Assembly: GCF_001261735.1 (NCBI RefSeq)
Contig: NZ_CVRP01000006.1
Span: forward strand, 186,001-250,000
Length of the DNA: 64,000 bases
Reading direction: 5' to 3'
Origin: Dysgonomonas sp. BGC7
GTDB taxonomy: Bacteria; Bacteroidota; Bacteroidia; Bacteroidales; Dysgonomonadaceae
Positions 17,633 to 27,694 of this stretch are shown here, in pieces (position 1 is the first letter of the stretch; each line of letters begins with the position of its first letter). The translations under genes and the position numbers were made by a program. The notes under the pieces are model-generated. The model saw nothing but the letters and a program-made list of their open reading frames with translations, made no database searches and was not told the DNA's origin.

Positions 17633-18340
17633 TCAGAACATCTTGACGTAATATGTTAGTTTTGCTGAAATTACCCTATTGGCCGAACGGGGAAAATAAT
17701 CGGCTTTACTGTTATTATATATATCTCCTAGTCCGAAAACATATCGTCCTTCCAAGGAGAAATTTCCAATTCCTGTTCTGAATTCAAGGCCTAGTCCGGC
17801 CATGATACCATAATCTATTTTTTTTTCAGCATCTCTGTAATACTGGTGAGTAACGAAGTTTTTAGACATATTGCCGCTACTCAGATAGTTTGCCAAAGAT
17901 TCGTTCATTTCTTCTTTTTCACTTATCAGATAGCCTAGCTTTGGTCCTAAGTTTATTATCACACGTACTTTTCTCCCAAAATAGATATGTGTCAGGAGAG
18001 GCATTTCCAGATAAGTGAGCTGATGAGAATGTGAAAAGGATTCATATTCGGGAACTCCCGAGAAATCCTGATCCCAGCCTTGTTGGCTGTAGTTAAGCTC
18101 AGCAATAAATCCCAGATTCTTTTCCGACAGGTATCTTATAGCCACACCACCAAAGTATTGTTGTTTGCTTTTAGTAGCCAGTTTAGCTGATCCCAATCCG
18201 GTTTGAAAGTCGACAGACGAAAATGTAGGACCAAATCCGATTCCGACATTCCATTCGGGTTCGAATTTTTTAGTTTGTCCGTTCACTCCAGTCACAAGAC
18301 CTATGAAGAACAAGATGAAAAGGATGTTTCTTTTTATCAT
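17633..18340 (-). CDS. Outer-membrane beta-barrel protein (PorT-like)
   Basis: The 235-residue protein has a signal peptide (residues 1-21, ending VNGQ). Alternating hydrophobic strands follow throughout, as in the OMP_b-brl_2/PorT-like families, ending in an aromatic residue (YYVKMF) recognised by the BAM machinery. Its start overlaps the stop of the LysM gene by 4 bases (ATGA), so translation is coupled. I do not claim it is the type IX secretion component PorT itself. Confidence 0.82.
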   Translation of the reverse strand: MIKRNILFILFFIGLVTGVNGQTKKFEPEWNVGIGFGPTFSSVDFQTGLGSAKLATKSKQQYFGGVAIRYLSEKNLGFIAELNYSQQGWDQDFSGVPEYESFSHSHQLTYLEMPLLTHIYFGRKVRVIINLGPKLGYLISEKEEMNESLANYLSSGNMSKNFVTHQYYRDAEKKIDYGIMAGLGLEFRTGIGNFSLEGRYVFGLGDIYNNSKADYFPRSANRVISAKLTYYVKMF

Positions 18341-20118
18341 TTACTAATGTCTGTTTTTTCTATACCCGATTCTGGTTTATAACGTATAAAGTATATTCCT
18401 CTGTTCACAAAGCCTTCATTGCTTACCTGTTGTTTGAAGTAAATAGCAGACTGTAATGTTGGTACATGTATGTCTGATATGTTCTGGTCAAAATGGCTTC
18501 CATTCTTTCTGAGTGCTGTAAGGAAATAGAGTCCTGTATCATATCCCAGATACCCATATTTAGGATACGAATTTATAAGATCTTTATTGTACCATCTTTT
18601 ATATTCGTTGGCAAAGTTCTGAACTGCCGATTGCTGCTCGTCAAGAAAGAAAATACTGTATATATGTGCTTCATGCTTTTGCAAACCCGAAGTCTGTTGT
18701 GTGTATGTCTGCCATTCCGGATATCCGAATAGGGTAAAAGAATTTTCAGATATACTGCTTGTAGCGTTCAGTATTCTTTTTAGCGTAGCTTCCGATGAAG
18801 AGGTTGGTATCAGGATGTTCTTTTTAGAGGTACTCAAAGCACTGCTTATGTCAGTAAGCAGATTGCCTGAGCTACCGATCGTTTTAAATTGTATTGATGC
18901 TCTAGTGAGCTCTTTTTTCAACTCTTCGGTAAAGTCACTCTTGTCATTGTTGGATCCTGCTTCGGAGATGAAAATAACATTGTAGTTTGAAAACTCTTTT
19001 CGGAATGTTGATATTATTTCAGGGTATAGGCTCGAATGAGGTGTTGTCATCTGAAACAATGTCGGAGTAGATGCTATTTCTTTACTTGAACCGAATGGGA
19101 TAGCATATTTGATACCTGTCTTCTTCGAGAAGCGGATAAGTACGTCTATCTGTTGTTTCGAAACACCACCTATAATTAGGTGCAGATTTTTCATTTCGTT
19201 TGTACCCAATAAGCTTTCAAGCTTTTTTGTATCTCTTTCTGTTCCTATGTCGAAAGTATATATCTCTGCATTAAGACCTTTCGATTTCAATTCTTTAACT
19301 GCCAAAAGAAACCCTTCGTAATATTCGGTCAGCTTCTCTTTCTGAACACTGCCTTTATCGTCTAAAAACGGTAGAAGGACACCAACTCGTACAGTCTCTC
19401 CTTTCGAAGCATAAGGAGTCTCTATCTTTGTTACACTTGTATTTGTGGTAGAAACGATTTGTTTGCTTCTTTCTTGCTTAGTTGGAATGTTAACAGAGAT
19501 TCCTTCTCTCAGTCCTCCGTTTTTCAAGTCCGGATTTGCATCCAGCAGATCCTCTACGGATACATTATAAGCTCTTCCTATGCTGTATAATGTCTCTCCT
19601 TTTTTTACTTTATATTTAGTTTCTTTATTTGTTCCGGTTGTTCTTTCAACAGTCTCATTCGTTACCTGAGTGGCATTGCCAAATACCGGAATGCGAATGG
19701 TACGGCCTATATTAAATGTATCTTCTCCGAGGCTTGGATTAGCTTCTTTCAGGTCTTCTACAGAGATATTATACATCTTCGAGACTGAATACATAGTCTC
19801 TTTGGCTTCTATTTTATGACTGCTGTATCTGGATGGAGTTTTTACTTGCTTTATTAAGAGCTGTTCTCCGGCTTTGATTCCTTTTTTCGATTCCGGATTC
19901 AGTTTGTAGATTTCATCTACTGTAGTGTTGTGTGTAGCTGCAATAGAATACAGAGTTTCCCCTTTTTTTACAGTATAAGATATTACATTGTTTCGCTTTT
20001 GTAAAAGGACAAGCGATTCGGACACACTTGATACATTATCTTTACCTACAATACGATTGTTGTTGGCAAAGCTTATCAATAATATAAGGAAAAGAACAAG
20101 TATGCTTTTAAATTTCAT
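18337..20118 (-). CDS. LysM repeats plus periplasmic-binding-protein-like domain
   Basis: The 593-residue exported protein starts at the ATG at 20118 (MKFKSILVLF); the upstream ATG at 20145 would add nine polar residues before the signal peptide. Three LysM peptidoglycan-binding repeats lie at about 47-90, 100-143 and 168-212, each with the KGETLYSI or KETMYSV core. Residues about 240-593 form a type 1 periplasmic binding (ABC amino-acid receptor/LivK-like) fold with VRVGVLLPFLDD at its start. No catalytic residue is evident. A wall-bound ligand-binding or structural role is inferred. It heads an operon with the barrel, methyltransferase and adenosyltransferase genes. Confidence 0.85.
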   Translation of the reverse strand: MKFKSILVLFLILLISFANNNRIVGKDNVSSVSESLVLLQKRNNVISYTVKKGETLYSIAATHNTTVDEIYKLNPESKKGIKAGEQLLIKQVKTPSRYSSHKIEAKETMYSVSKMYNISVEDLKEANPSLGEDTFNIGRTIRIPVFGNATQVTNETVERTTGTNKETKYKVKKGETLYSIGRAYNVSVEDLLDANPDLKNGGLREGISVNIPTKQERSKQIVSTTNTSVTKIETPYASKGETVRVGVLLPFLDDKGSVQKEKLTEYYEGFLLAVKELKSKGLNAEIYTFDIGTERDTKKLESLLGTNEMKNLHLIIGGVSKQQIDVLIRFSKKTGIKYAIPFGSSKEIASTPTLFQMTTPHSSLYPEIISTFRKEFSNYNVIFISEAGSNNDKSDFTEELKKELTRASIQFKTIGSSGNLLTDISSALSTSKKNILIPTSSSEATLKRILNATSSISENSFTLFGYPEWQTYTQQTSGLQKHEAHIYSIFFLDEQQSAVQNFANEYKRWYNKDLINSYPKYGYLGYDTGLYFLTALRKNGSHFDQNISDIHVPTLQSAIYFKQQVSNEGFVNRGIYFIRYKPESGIEKTDISK

Positions 20119-20195
20119 GTCGGATGTTGTTAAGTAAAGACACAAAAGTACAAAAAAATGGTATTGTAATTTTGTTCTGCATTTCTAATTAGCTT

Positions 20196-20927
20196 TTATT
20201 TGTATTTATCCCATAAGCCTGAATGGACAATTTCGGTACATTTGTTTATAAATTCAGACATATTATCATCAGTAAGATCTTCTGTAGAAATAGGTTCATG
20301 TACTATTAGCTCCAGTTTGCAAGGATTGATTAAATAGGTTTTGATCTTCATCAGATCGTATGGGCCATTTACTGTAACAGGTACGATTGGCAGGTTCATC
20401 TCCTTTGCAATAAGAAATGCTCCTCTTTTGAACCGCCCCATTTTTCCGGTCTTTGTTCTAGCCCCTTCCGGAAATATGACCATAGAGGAATCTTTTGTCA
20501 ACTGGGCTTCGGCCTTTGTTATAGTCTCTTTCATCGATTTCAAATTCGACTGGTCTACAAATACATGCCCAGCTATTTCTGATGCCTTACCTACGAATGG
20601 AATCTTTCGTAGTTCTTGTTTTTGTACCCACTTTATATTTTGATTCAGATAGCCATATATCAGGAATATATCGAATGCGCCTTGATGGTTAGGTATAAAA
20701 ACATAAGATTGGTTAGGGTCGAGTTTACTCTTGCGAACGACTTTTATTCTGCATAAGGCTAAACGACAAGCCAGTTTTCCCCATAGGTGTGGAGGATAGT
20801 ATCCCCAAAACGTTTTTTTGCCAAAAAGACAGCCGATCATAACTATAACAGCAGTAATGATGGTTGCCAAAATAAATATAGGAGCAAATATCAGTAGCTC
20901 GTATAATAAGAAGATAATTTTCTTCAT
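20196..20927 (-). CDS. plsC: 1-acyl-sn-glycerol-3-phosphate acyltransferase
   Basis: The 243-residue membrane enzyme adds the second acyl chain to lysophosphatidic acid. An N-terminal membrane segment lies at about 6-33, the catalytic H-X4-D motif is NHQGAFD (H81, D86), and the phosphate-binding motif is FPEGARTKTG near 148. Length is normal for the family. It reads left by itself between the LysM operon and the terminator of the sus operon. Confidence 0.92.
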   Translation of the reverse strand: MKKIIFLLYELLIFAPIFILATIITAVIVMIGCLFGKKTFWGYYPPHLWGKLACRLALCRIKVVRKSKLDPNQSYVFIPNHQGAFDIFLIYGYLNQNIKWVQKQELRKIPFVGKASEIAGHVFVDQSNLKSMKETITKAEAQLTKDSSMVIFPEGARTKTGKMGRFKRGAFLIAKEMNLPIVPVTVNGPYDLMKIKTYLINPCKLELIVHEPISTEDLTDDNMSEFINKCTEIVHSGLWDKYK

Positions 20928-21022
20928 AATTTTGATATTTGGTTCAATTTACAAAAATACATCTTTTTTTTATAAGAGTATCTTGAATCTATTCTTGAAC
21001 TTGATATTTCAAAATAAACAAA

Positions 21023-21052
21023 GCCTGCTAAGCTATCAAGAGCTTAGCAGGC
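21023..21052 (-). terminator. Terminator of the double sus operon
   Basis: A perfect 12-bp stem, GCCTGCTAAGCT with AGCTTAGCAGGC, has a 6-base loop. On the minus strand a T-rich stretch (TTTGTTTATTTT) follows. Confidence 0.88.
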
Positions 21053-21082
21053 CAGTTTATTATTGCAATTATGCGAAAAATA

Positions 21083-22543
21083 TTATTTACTCAATCCGAA
21101 TTCGCCTATTTGCATAGAACTTCCCGAAGTTGCACCACCAGAGTTGTCACTCCAGTTTGTTAGAGTTACCTTCACATAGCGGTATTCGTATTGACCATTC
21201 AGTGCAATATCATAACGGTTGGCATCAGCTCCATTTGCAGCACCGTATGTATTAGGAATCTGAATTCCTGATTGAATTTCTGACCAGTTCTCGCCATCGT
21301 TACTTCCTTCAATAGATATTGCCCAAACTCTCAGGTATGTATATGAGTTGTTGTAACGATGATTCCATCTCAGAGATTTGAATTTACAAGGCAATAACAT
21401 ATCTACTGTAAACGAGTTAAATTGTCCGCTTGGAGGCCCTACTGATCCACTATAAGATTTTCCTGGTTTCACAAGAGATAAAAATGTAGTATTTTTATCG
21501 TCAAACATATCTTCTGGCTTGCCTGTACTGCCATCAGTCACATAGTTTTGCCCATTAGAGTATCTGATATTAGTATCTACCCCCCAGAATAAACGTGTAA
21601 GGTCTTTATTCTCTGCGCCCACATTAATTGTAAACTGGTTAGTAATACCATATTTACTTTCTATTTTTACTTCTGCTGTTCCCGGAGATAAAGCCGTGAG
21701 TATATTTTCACTATCTATAGATATTACACCAGTACCGCTTGTGATAGTATAGGTAAGTTTCCTATTTTCTTCACGCACATTTGTAGGTAGAGTGGAGTTT
21801 ATCAAGTCTAGAGGGAATTTCTCTCCTACATAAATAGTACCATTATTCAGATTTTTGTGTAGAACGATAGATGTCACTTCTATTTCATTTACAACATTTA
21901 GTTGCAGGTCTGCTGTTACACTCGGATTATCATCTGATACAATATGGATATTAATTACTCCTGCTGAAATACCGGTGATGATTCCCTCATCGGTAATGTT
22001 TGCAAATGCTTTTGATGCTTCATCTAATGAAAAATGAAGTTTTTTATTGTCGGCATGTCCGGGTAATACAAAAATAAGAGGAGCTATATCCAGTTCATAA
22101 CCTTTTTCTATCAGTGCTTTTTTCGCTGCAGACGTAATTAAAATACGCTCAACCGGATGATAATCTTTATGAATTTCTATCAGGATAGAGGTCGATAGGT
22201 TTGCATCGGCACGAGAGATAATATCTACTTCAGTAGTTCCTTTCGCTACAGGTGTAATAGCTCCGTCCTCTGCAATTTTGACAATGCTTTCGTCTGCAAC
22301 TTTAAATTGGAATCCACGATTGTCATAGACAACAGTAGAATCGTTCGGGTCTTCGAGCATTATCTGATCTGTATTATATTGCTCAATACGCAAGGTATTG
22401 CCATCCATTGGGTTTTTCACTGCTACTTTTCTCCCTTTGTAAAAGTCTTTGTTGATCTCATAATATTTGTCCTCGCAAGAAGAAAATATAAAGGATAAAA
22501 CAAGACAGAATAAGGAGACTAAGCCTATTATATTCTTTTTCAT
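21083..22543 (-). CDS. Ig-like (BIG2) and discoidin-domain surface lipoprotein
   Basis: The 486-residue protein ends its signal peptide in FSSCED, giving a lipidated cysteine at about 23. Residues about 40-310 hold three bacterial Ig-like repeats, recognisable by VDIISRAD, GIITGISAGVINIHIVS and ILTALSPGTAEVKI. About 320-486 is an F5/8 type C (discoidin-like) domain with LRWNHRYNN, ISIEGSNDGENWSEI and RYVKVTLTNW. Such proteins are the surface glycan-binding partner encoded last in SusCD operons. It follows the second susD by 38 bases and precedes the operon terminator. Confidence 0.88.
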   Translation of the reverse strand: MKKNIIGLVSLFCLVLSFIFSSCEDKYYEINKDFYKGRKVAVKNPMDGNTLRIEQYNTDQIMLEDPNDSTVVYDNRGFQFKVADESIVKIAEDGAITPVAKGTTEVDIISRADANLSTSILIEIHKDYHPVERILITSAAKKALIEKGYELDIAPLIFVLPGHADNKKLHFSLDEASKAFANITDEGIITGISAGVINIHIVSDDNPSVTADLQLNVVNEIEVTSIVLHKNLNNGTIYVGEKFPLDLINSTLPTNVREENRKLTYTITSGTGVISIDSENILTALSPGTAEVKIESKYGITNQFTINVGAENKDLTRLFWGVDTNIRYSNGQNYVTDGSTGKPEDMFDDKNTTFLSLVKPGKSYSGSVGPPSGQFNSFTVDMLLPCKFKSLRWNHRYNNSYTYLRVWAISIEGSNDGENWSEIQSGIQIPNTYGAANGADANRYDIALNGQYEYRYVKVTLTNWSDNSGGATSGSSMQIGEFGLSK

Positions 22544-22581
22544 ATATTTGTGATTATAAAATACATAACTTAAATTCTAAA

Positions 22582-24432
22582 TTACCATCCCGGATTTTGG
22601 AGCAATTTACCTTTAGCCGATCCGTATTCTTTCAAAGGTATAGGTAAATGGTACATTTTGCTTTGAAAGTAGTGTTGTTCTACAGGTTGTATTGACCAAG
22701 TGAAAAAGATTTCTCCATTATCTTCCCCAATTTTTTCCCAGACAGCAGCGTGAGACCATTTATTGTTCATTTCGGTAAACAGTTTGCGTCTTTGTAAATC
22801 CCAGAAACGATTTCCTCCTTCTATAACAAATTCGATTCGTCGTTCATTGAGAATAAAATCAATCATTTCTTCTTTACTTAGGTTTAACGGAATTCCATAG
22901 CGACTGTCGTTGCCTACTAAAATGCCCGCACGTTTACGGATCTTGAATAGGAGTTCTTCAATTTTAGTTTTGTTTTTAGAATAGTCAATTTCAGTCATAA
23001 CCTCTGCATCCATCAATAGGATATCTGCATAGCGGATAAATGCGAGCCCTGTACCTCTTACCTCACTGTTAGATTGATTACCGATAACATCAGTCTTACA
23101 TATTTTTGCATAATAATAACCTGTTGGCGATCCCGAACTAAAAATACCATCGTTTGGAGCTCCCCTATAGGTATATACTGGTTCTTTGCTTCCATCAGTC
23201 AAACGTCTCCACATGGCACCATTATATAAAAATGTGTAGTAGAAGCGTGGATCACGGTTCAAATAAGGTTCATCTGGATCGTACAATGTATTGTCTTCAT
23301 TATACCTTCCGGGAGATGTGTAATACTTATTCTGAGAATCTTTGTCGCGAATATCTACTCCGTCTTTTGTAGGGAAAGCTTCTGTTAGTTCATGATAAGG
23401 GACAATTTTGGGACTACCTGATCGTGACTTGGGAAGTAATGAGCTATGAGGCCATGTATTTCCTCCAACACCGTCTACCAGCCAAAACCAGATTCTTTCT
23501 TTTGAAGATCGAGAAGTAGTTGCTGTATAAAATCCTTTTCCATTTGCTTCTTCGATAAGCTCGTAATAATTTTTTTCGTTATTATAACTATAGAAATTGT
23601 CAATTGCGTCTTTTGCTCTCTGCCAACGGCTTGTCTGAAAATCGTCATAACCTACTAATAGACGGTTTGATCCTGATCCTACATTTCCTCCATTAGATAA
23701 AGGACTGGCAGCATAATGGAACAGTTTCACCAACATAGCCAAAGCTGCTCCTTTTGTGGGACGACCGTACTCTTGTAAGTTTTGCACATCAGGTAAGCTT
23801 GTTGAAAGATAAGTAAACTCTGTTGCAAGATAGTCTACCGTTTCTTCGAAGCTAGAGCGTGGTAAGTCATAATTTTCAAACGGGCTTAATGTATTATCTC
23901 CTACTATCGGTATACCTCCAAAGTTTCTTAATAGGTGAAAATAATAAAATGCTCGTAAAAAACGTGCTTCTAGCTTCATTCCTTCTATGGTTTGTTTAGT
24001 AAGAGGTGCTCCATCTATACTCTCCAGTACCTGATTACATATACGGATATTGCTATACATTGAAGTCCAGAGATTAAGAAAATGTTCAAAATCTGCATTA
24101 ATCCCATTTTGTGTAAAATCCGCTTTCATAAACGCAGGTGAAAATCGCTGACGATTATTAGATACTTCTTTACCATCGTCGGTAGCAGAACTGTAATCTT
24201 CATAATCTGTAAGGAACCATCCCGCTTTACGAGGAGCATAAAGAACAGATGGTATTTGCCAGTAAACAGTTGCCAGATATTGCTTTGTCATCAGACTGTC
24301 TGAAAATATCTGGTCGATAGTTATTCCTTCCGATTTGTCGTCCAGGAAGCCTTCGGAAGTCTCTGTACAGCTGATAGCCATTATTAGGAGGGCAATCAAC
24401 AAGGTAAAGGATAAATATTTTATTTTTTTCAT
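22582..24432 (-). CDS. SusD-family nutrient-binding lipoprotein (second pair)
   Basis: The 616-residue outer-membrane lipoprotein has a signal peptide ending in IMAISC. Typical RagB/SusD features are the N-terminal TPR-like helices with ARFLRAFYYFHLLRNFGGIP (about 150-169), the region RYADILLMDAEVM (about 465) and the C-terminal NPGW. SusD proteins cap the SusC transporter and bind its glycan or peptide ligand. It begins 13 bases after the second susC stop; SusC and SusD here are clearly a matched pair. Confidence 0.95.
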   Translation of the reverse strand: MKKIKYLSFTLLIALLIMAISCTETSEGFLDDKSEGITIDQIFSDSLMTKQYLATVYWQIPSVLYAPRKAGWFLTDYEDYSSATDDGKEVSNNRQRFSPAFMKADFTQNGINADFEHFLNLWTSMYSNIRICNQVLESIDGAPLTKQTIEGMKLEARFLRAFYYFHLLRNFGGIPIVGDNTLSPFENYDLPRSSFEETVDYLATEFTYLSTSLPDVQNLQEYGRPTKGAALAMLVKLFHYAASPLSNGGNVGSGSNRLLVGYDDFQTSRWQRAKDAIDNFYSYNNEKNYYELIEEANGKGFYTATTSRSSKERIWFWLVDGVGGNTWPHSSLLPKSRSGSPKIVPYHELTEAFPTKDGVDIRDKDSQNKYYTSPGRYNEDNTLYDPDEPYLNRDPRFYYTFLYNGAMWRRLTDGSKEPVYTYRGAPNDGIFSSGSPTGYYYAKICKTDVIGNQSNSEVRGTGLAFIRYADILLMDAEVMTEIDYSKNKTKIEELLFKIRKRAGILVGNDSRYGIPLNLSKEEMIDFILNERRIEFVIEGGNRFWDLQRRKLFTEMNNKWSHAAVWEKIGEDNGEIFFTWSIQPVEQHYFQSKMYHLPIPLKEYGSAKGKLLQNPGW

Positions 24433-24444
24433 ATTATAGCGATA

Positions 24445-27400
24445 TTAAAAGTTGATCTGACATCCGAAATTATATACTTTCTGTTGAGGATAAGTAGTGA
24501 TACCTGATTTTGTACTTTCCGGGTCAATCTGATAGTCATCCAAATCTGACCATGTATATAAATTTTGGGCGGTAAAGTAGAATCGAACACTGCTCAATCC
24601 GATTCGGTTTGTCCAAACACTAGGCAGTGTATAGCCGACCTCAACGTTTTTCCAACGGATATAGTCTGCCGAACGAAGCCAGAATGTTGACATTTCTTTA
24701 TTCACTCCGTTTTCTCTTGTTAGACGGGGATAGGTAGCATTCTTATTCATTTCGGCCAATTGTCCGGCATCAGTAACAAGGTTGCCGCTACTATCGTAAT
24801 TCCTCCATCTCCCCTGATGGATAGGCATTGGTTTACCATTTTTATCTCCTACTGAAGGGTTAATTGTACCTGAAGCCAGACGCAACATTTCTTCTACGCT
24901 CACAGAAGCTCCGCTAGCCCCTTGAAATAGAGTTGAGAAGTCAAAGTTTTTATAATTAAAACCTATCGAAATACCATAGGTAAGATCCGGTACATCTTTG
25001 CCTATAGCTACACGGTCGTACTCATTGATCAAGCCATCAGGAGCTCCGTTAGGACCACTTATGTCTTTAAATTTGATATCACCGGGAGCAAGAGACTCTT
25101 CTCCTTTTCTTACGTCGTAAGGACTATTGGCAATATCTTCATAAGATGTATAAAAGCCATCGGCCACATAGCCAAAAATAGTACCAATAGGGCGCCCTGT
25201 TTTCATGCTTAGGGTATAAGGACTTGGAGCTTCGTCCATAAACAAGATCTTGTTTTTTGCATAAGAGAAAGTTCCTCTAAGAAAGTATTCTACTTTACCT
25301 ATTTTATCTCTCCACGATAATTCTCCATCCCATCCTGAGTTTTCGGTGCTACCGATATTCATATAAGGTAAAATTTTCATTACCTCATTTGCTTTTACAG
25401 CCGTACCACTAGCGCCAGAGAATATGTTATAATAACCGGCATAATAGACAATACCTTCTCGTTCGGCTAAGATATCCGTACGTTTGTTGTAAAAGTAGTC
25501 TGCTGTTAAAGATAAACGTCCTTTGAGCATCTGTATATCAATACCTATATCTGTCTTTTTCTCTGTTTCCCATCCCATCAGAGGATTTGCATAATAAGAC
25601 ATAGCTATTGCTCCGATCTTATTTGCGCTGGTGGCTGCTGATTCTCCAAAATGGTAGTTCATTACGACATCATATATGTCTTTATAGGCGAAAGCTTGTT
25701 TCATTTTATCCGAACCTGTTCGTCCATAAGAGCCTCTCAGCTTGAACATCTCTATGTGAGCAGCATCGGCTATTGGTTTCAGATAAGGTTCTTGAGCCAG
25801 ATTCCAACCAAGGGAGACTGCCGGAAACCAATCGTAACGGTGTCCTTTGGCAAAAGCATCAGAGCCGTTATAGGCTGCACTAAATTCAACCATATAGCGG
25901 GAGTCGAAGTTATATCCTACACGTCCTGTAATGTTGACAGAGTTACGAGGAGCTCCGGCGCCATCGCGATTCGAATACCAGTTGGCAAGTGCCAGGGCGT
26001 TAACTGTGTGAGGTCCGAATTTACGGTCATAAGACATATCGAAACGTGTATTTATTTGCGTGATTGGAGAATATCCGTCGGGTACTGATGAAGATGCTGT
26101 CAATAATGGTAGGATATATTGATTGGTAACTACCGGAGCTAAAGCATCGGTTGCCGGTTCATAATAATAGTCTAGTACTTCATCACGGGTTAAACTTCTG
26201 CGCCATCCCCATGTGTTAGTTAAACCCATTACTGCGCGGGCTTTTAAGCCTTCGGTAACTTTTCTCAGATCATATTCCAGCGTGATATTCCCATTCAGGT
26301 TATTTTTGAAATTTCTTTTATAGCCACCATAGGTAAGCCAAGCTAACGGGTTAATATAGGTTCCAGAATAGCCTCCAAAAGAACCATTTTCCTGATAAGC
26401 AGGATAGGAGTATGGTGCTATACCGGCACCTATGATTCGACGAAAGATATTAACATCGGTCATCTTTCTTGGAGTAGCAGGCATGTTTGGTTCATTAATC
26501 TCTGTAAGGATTGCATTGGCATTAATTTTTGCAGTAAGATAATCGGTTACCTTAATATCAAAATTAGAGCGAAGGTTGTAACGATGTTGGAAATAGTCGT
26601 TATTGAAATCTTCTTGCTTTTTCAGATTTTTAAATAAGCCTTGTTGATCCAGATAAGAAAAGGAAACAAAATACTTCACCCTATCTACACCGCCTTGAAC
26701 ATCTGCTGTATATTGTTGCTGTATAGATGTTTTCTTGTATAATAGTTTATACCAATCCACATCCGGATATACATATGGCATATCTTGTAGACGGTAATGC
26801 TCAAGAGCTTCGTCGCTAAAGTACTTTTCATTACTTAAGTCTGTAACGTTCTGATCATTTGTATGCAACTCTTTCAATAAAGTTAGAGCATCATAAGAAT
26901 TCAGAAATTTATTTTTATAAGTAGGGCGCTGTAAGCCATAGTCCATACGGAGGGTAACTTTAGGCTTTCCTAATTTTCCGCGTCGGGTAGTTATCAGAAT
27001 AACTCCATCAGCACCTTTGATTCCAAAAATGGCTGTACTCGCTGCATCTTTTAGTATAGAAATGTCTTCAATATCATTTGACGAAATACGTGAAAGAGTT
27101 GATATATCCGATTCTATATCATCAATCAATACAAGAGGATCATGAGACACTCCATCATTGAAAGAACCTTGTCCACGAATAAACAAGCTTGCCGCATCAG
27201 CTCCCGGTTGACCACTTCCCTGTAATTGGAATAGTCCCGGTATACGGCCTGCTAATGCATTTTGGATAGAAGAAGAGGGTAATTGTCTGATTTGTGAGGC
27301 ATTGATCTGGCTGATAGACGCGATATTAGAGATTCTGGATTTAGTACCAAAACCTTGTCGCACTATCTCTACAGCTTTTAGCATGTTTTCATTTCCAGCC

Positions 27401-27669
27401 ATTGTAACTTTCATATTATCAGAAACATCTAGCGTCTGAGATACAAAACCAATATAACTTAATGTTATTTTTGATTTTGCAGAAGCTACTTTCAATACAA
27501 AGTCTCCATCGAGGCCGGTAACAACGCCGTTTGTGGGCTTACCTACCTCTACCACGCTTACTCCGATTAATCCTTCACCGGTTTCATCGACAACTATACC
27601 TTTTACTGTATATTGAGCCGATAGGCAGATAGGAATGAGTAATAATATGCTTATTAATATATGTTTCAT
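24445..27669 (-). CDS. SusC-family TonB-dependent receptor (second pair)
   Basis: The 1074-residue transporter has a signal peptide (1-18). A carboxypeptidase-regulatory-like/CarboxypepD_reg domain follows at about 20-90 (YTVKGIVVDETGEGLIGVSV). The plug lies at about 105-230 with the SusC signature GADAASLFIRGQGS and ILKDAASTAIFGIKGADGVI. A 22-strand barrel then ends in a C-terminal phenylalanine (GCQINF). It imports a ligand captured by the SusD partner, driven by TonB. It follows the first susD by 25 bases. The ligand cannot be told; no enzyme gene accompanies the operon. Confidence 0.95.
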   Translation of the reverse strand: MKHILISILLLIPICLSAQYTVKGIVVDETGEGLIGVSVVEVGKPTNGVVTGLDGDFVLKVASAKSKITLSYIGFVSQTLDVSDNMKVTMAGNENMLKAVEIVRQGFGTKSRISNIASISQINASQIRQLPSSSIQNALAGRIPGLFQLQGSGQPGADAASLFIRGQGSFNDGVSHDPLVLIDDIESDISTLSRISSNDIEDISILKDAASTAIFGIKGADGVILITTRRGKLGKPKVTLRMDYGLQRPTYKNKFLNSYDALTLLKELHTNDQNVTDLSNEKYFSDEALEHYRLQDMPYVYPDVDWYKLLYKKTSIQQQYTADVQGGVDRVKYFVSFSYLDQQGLFKNLKKQEDFNNDYFQHRYNLRSNFDIKVTDYLTAKINANAILTEINEPNMPATPRKMTDVNIFRRIIGAGIAPYSYPAYQENGSFGGYSGTYINPLAWLTYGGYKRNFKNNLNGNITLEYDLRKVTEGLKARAVMGLTNTWGWRRSLTRDEVLDYYYEPATDALAPVVTNQYILPLLTASSSVPDGYSPITQINTRFDMSYDRKFGPHTVNALALANWYSNRDGAGAPRNSVNITGRVGYNFDSRYMVEFSAAYNGSDAFAKGHRYDWFPAVSLGWNLAQEPYLKPIADAAHIEMFKLRGSYGRTGSDKMKQAFAYKDIYDVVMNYHFGESAATSANKIGAIAMSYYANPLMGWETEKKTDIGIDIQMLKGRLSLTADYFYNKRTDILAEREGIVYYAGYYNIFSGASGTAVKANEVMKILPYMNIGSTENSGWDGELSWRDKIGKVEYFLRGTFSYAKNKILFMDEAPSPYTLSMKTGRPIGTIFGYVADGFYTSYEDIANSPYDVRKGEESLAPGDIKFKDISGPNGAPDGLINEYDRVAIGKDVPDLTYGISIGFNYKNFDFSTLFQGASGASVSVEEMLRLASGTINPSVGDKNGKPMPIHQGRWRNYDSSGNLVTDAGQLAEMNKNATYPRLTRENGVNKEMSTFWLRSADYIRWKNVEVGYTLPSVWTNRIGLSSVRFYFTAQNLYTWSDLDDYQIDPESTKSGITTYPQQKVYNFGCQINF

Positions 27670-27694
27670 ATATCTGATGTTTTAAATAGTGTTT

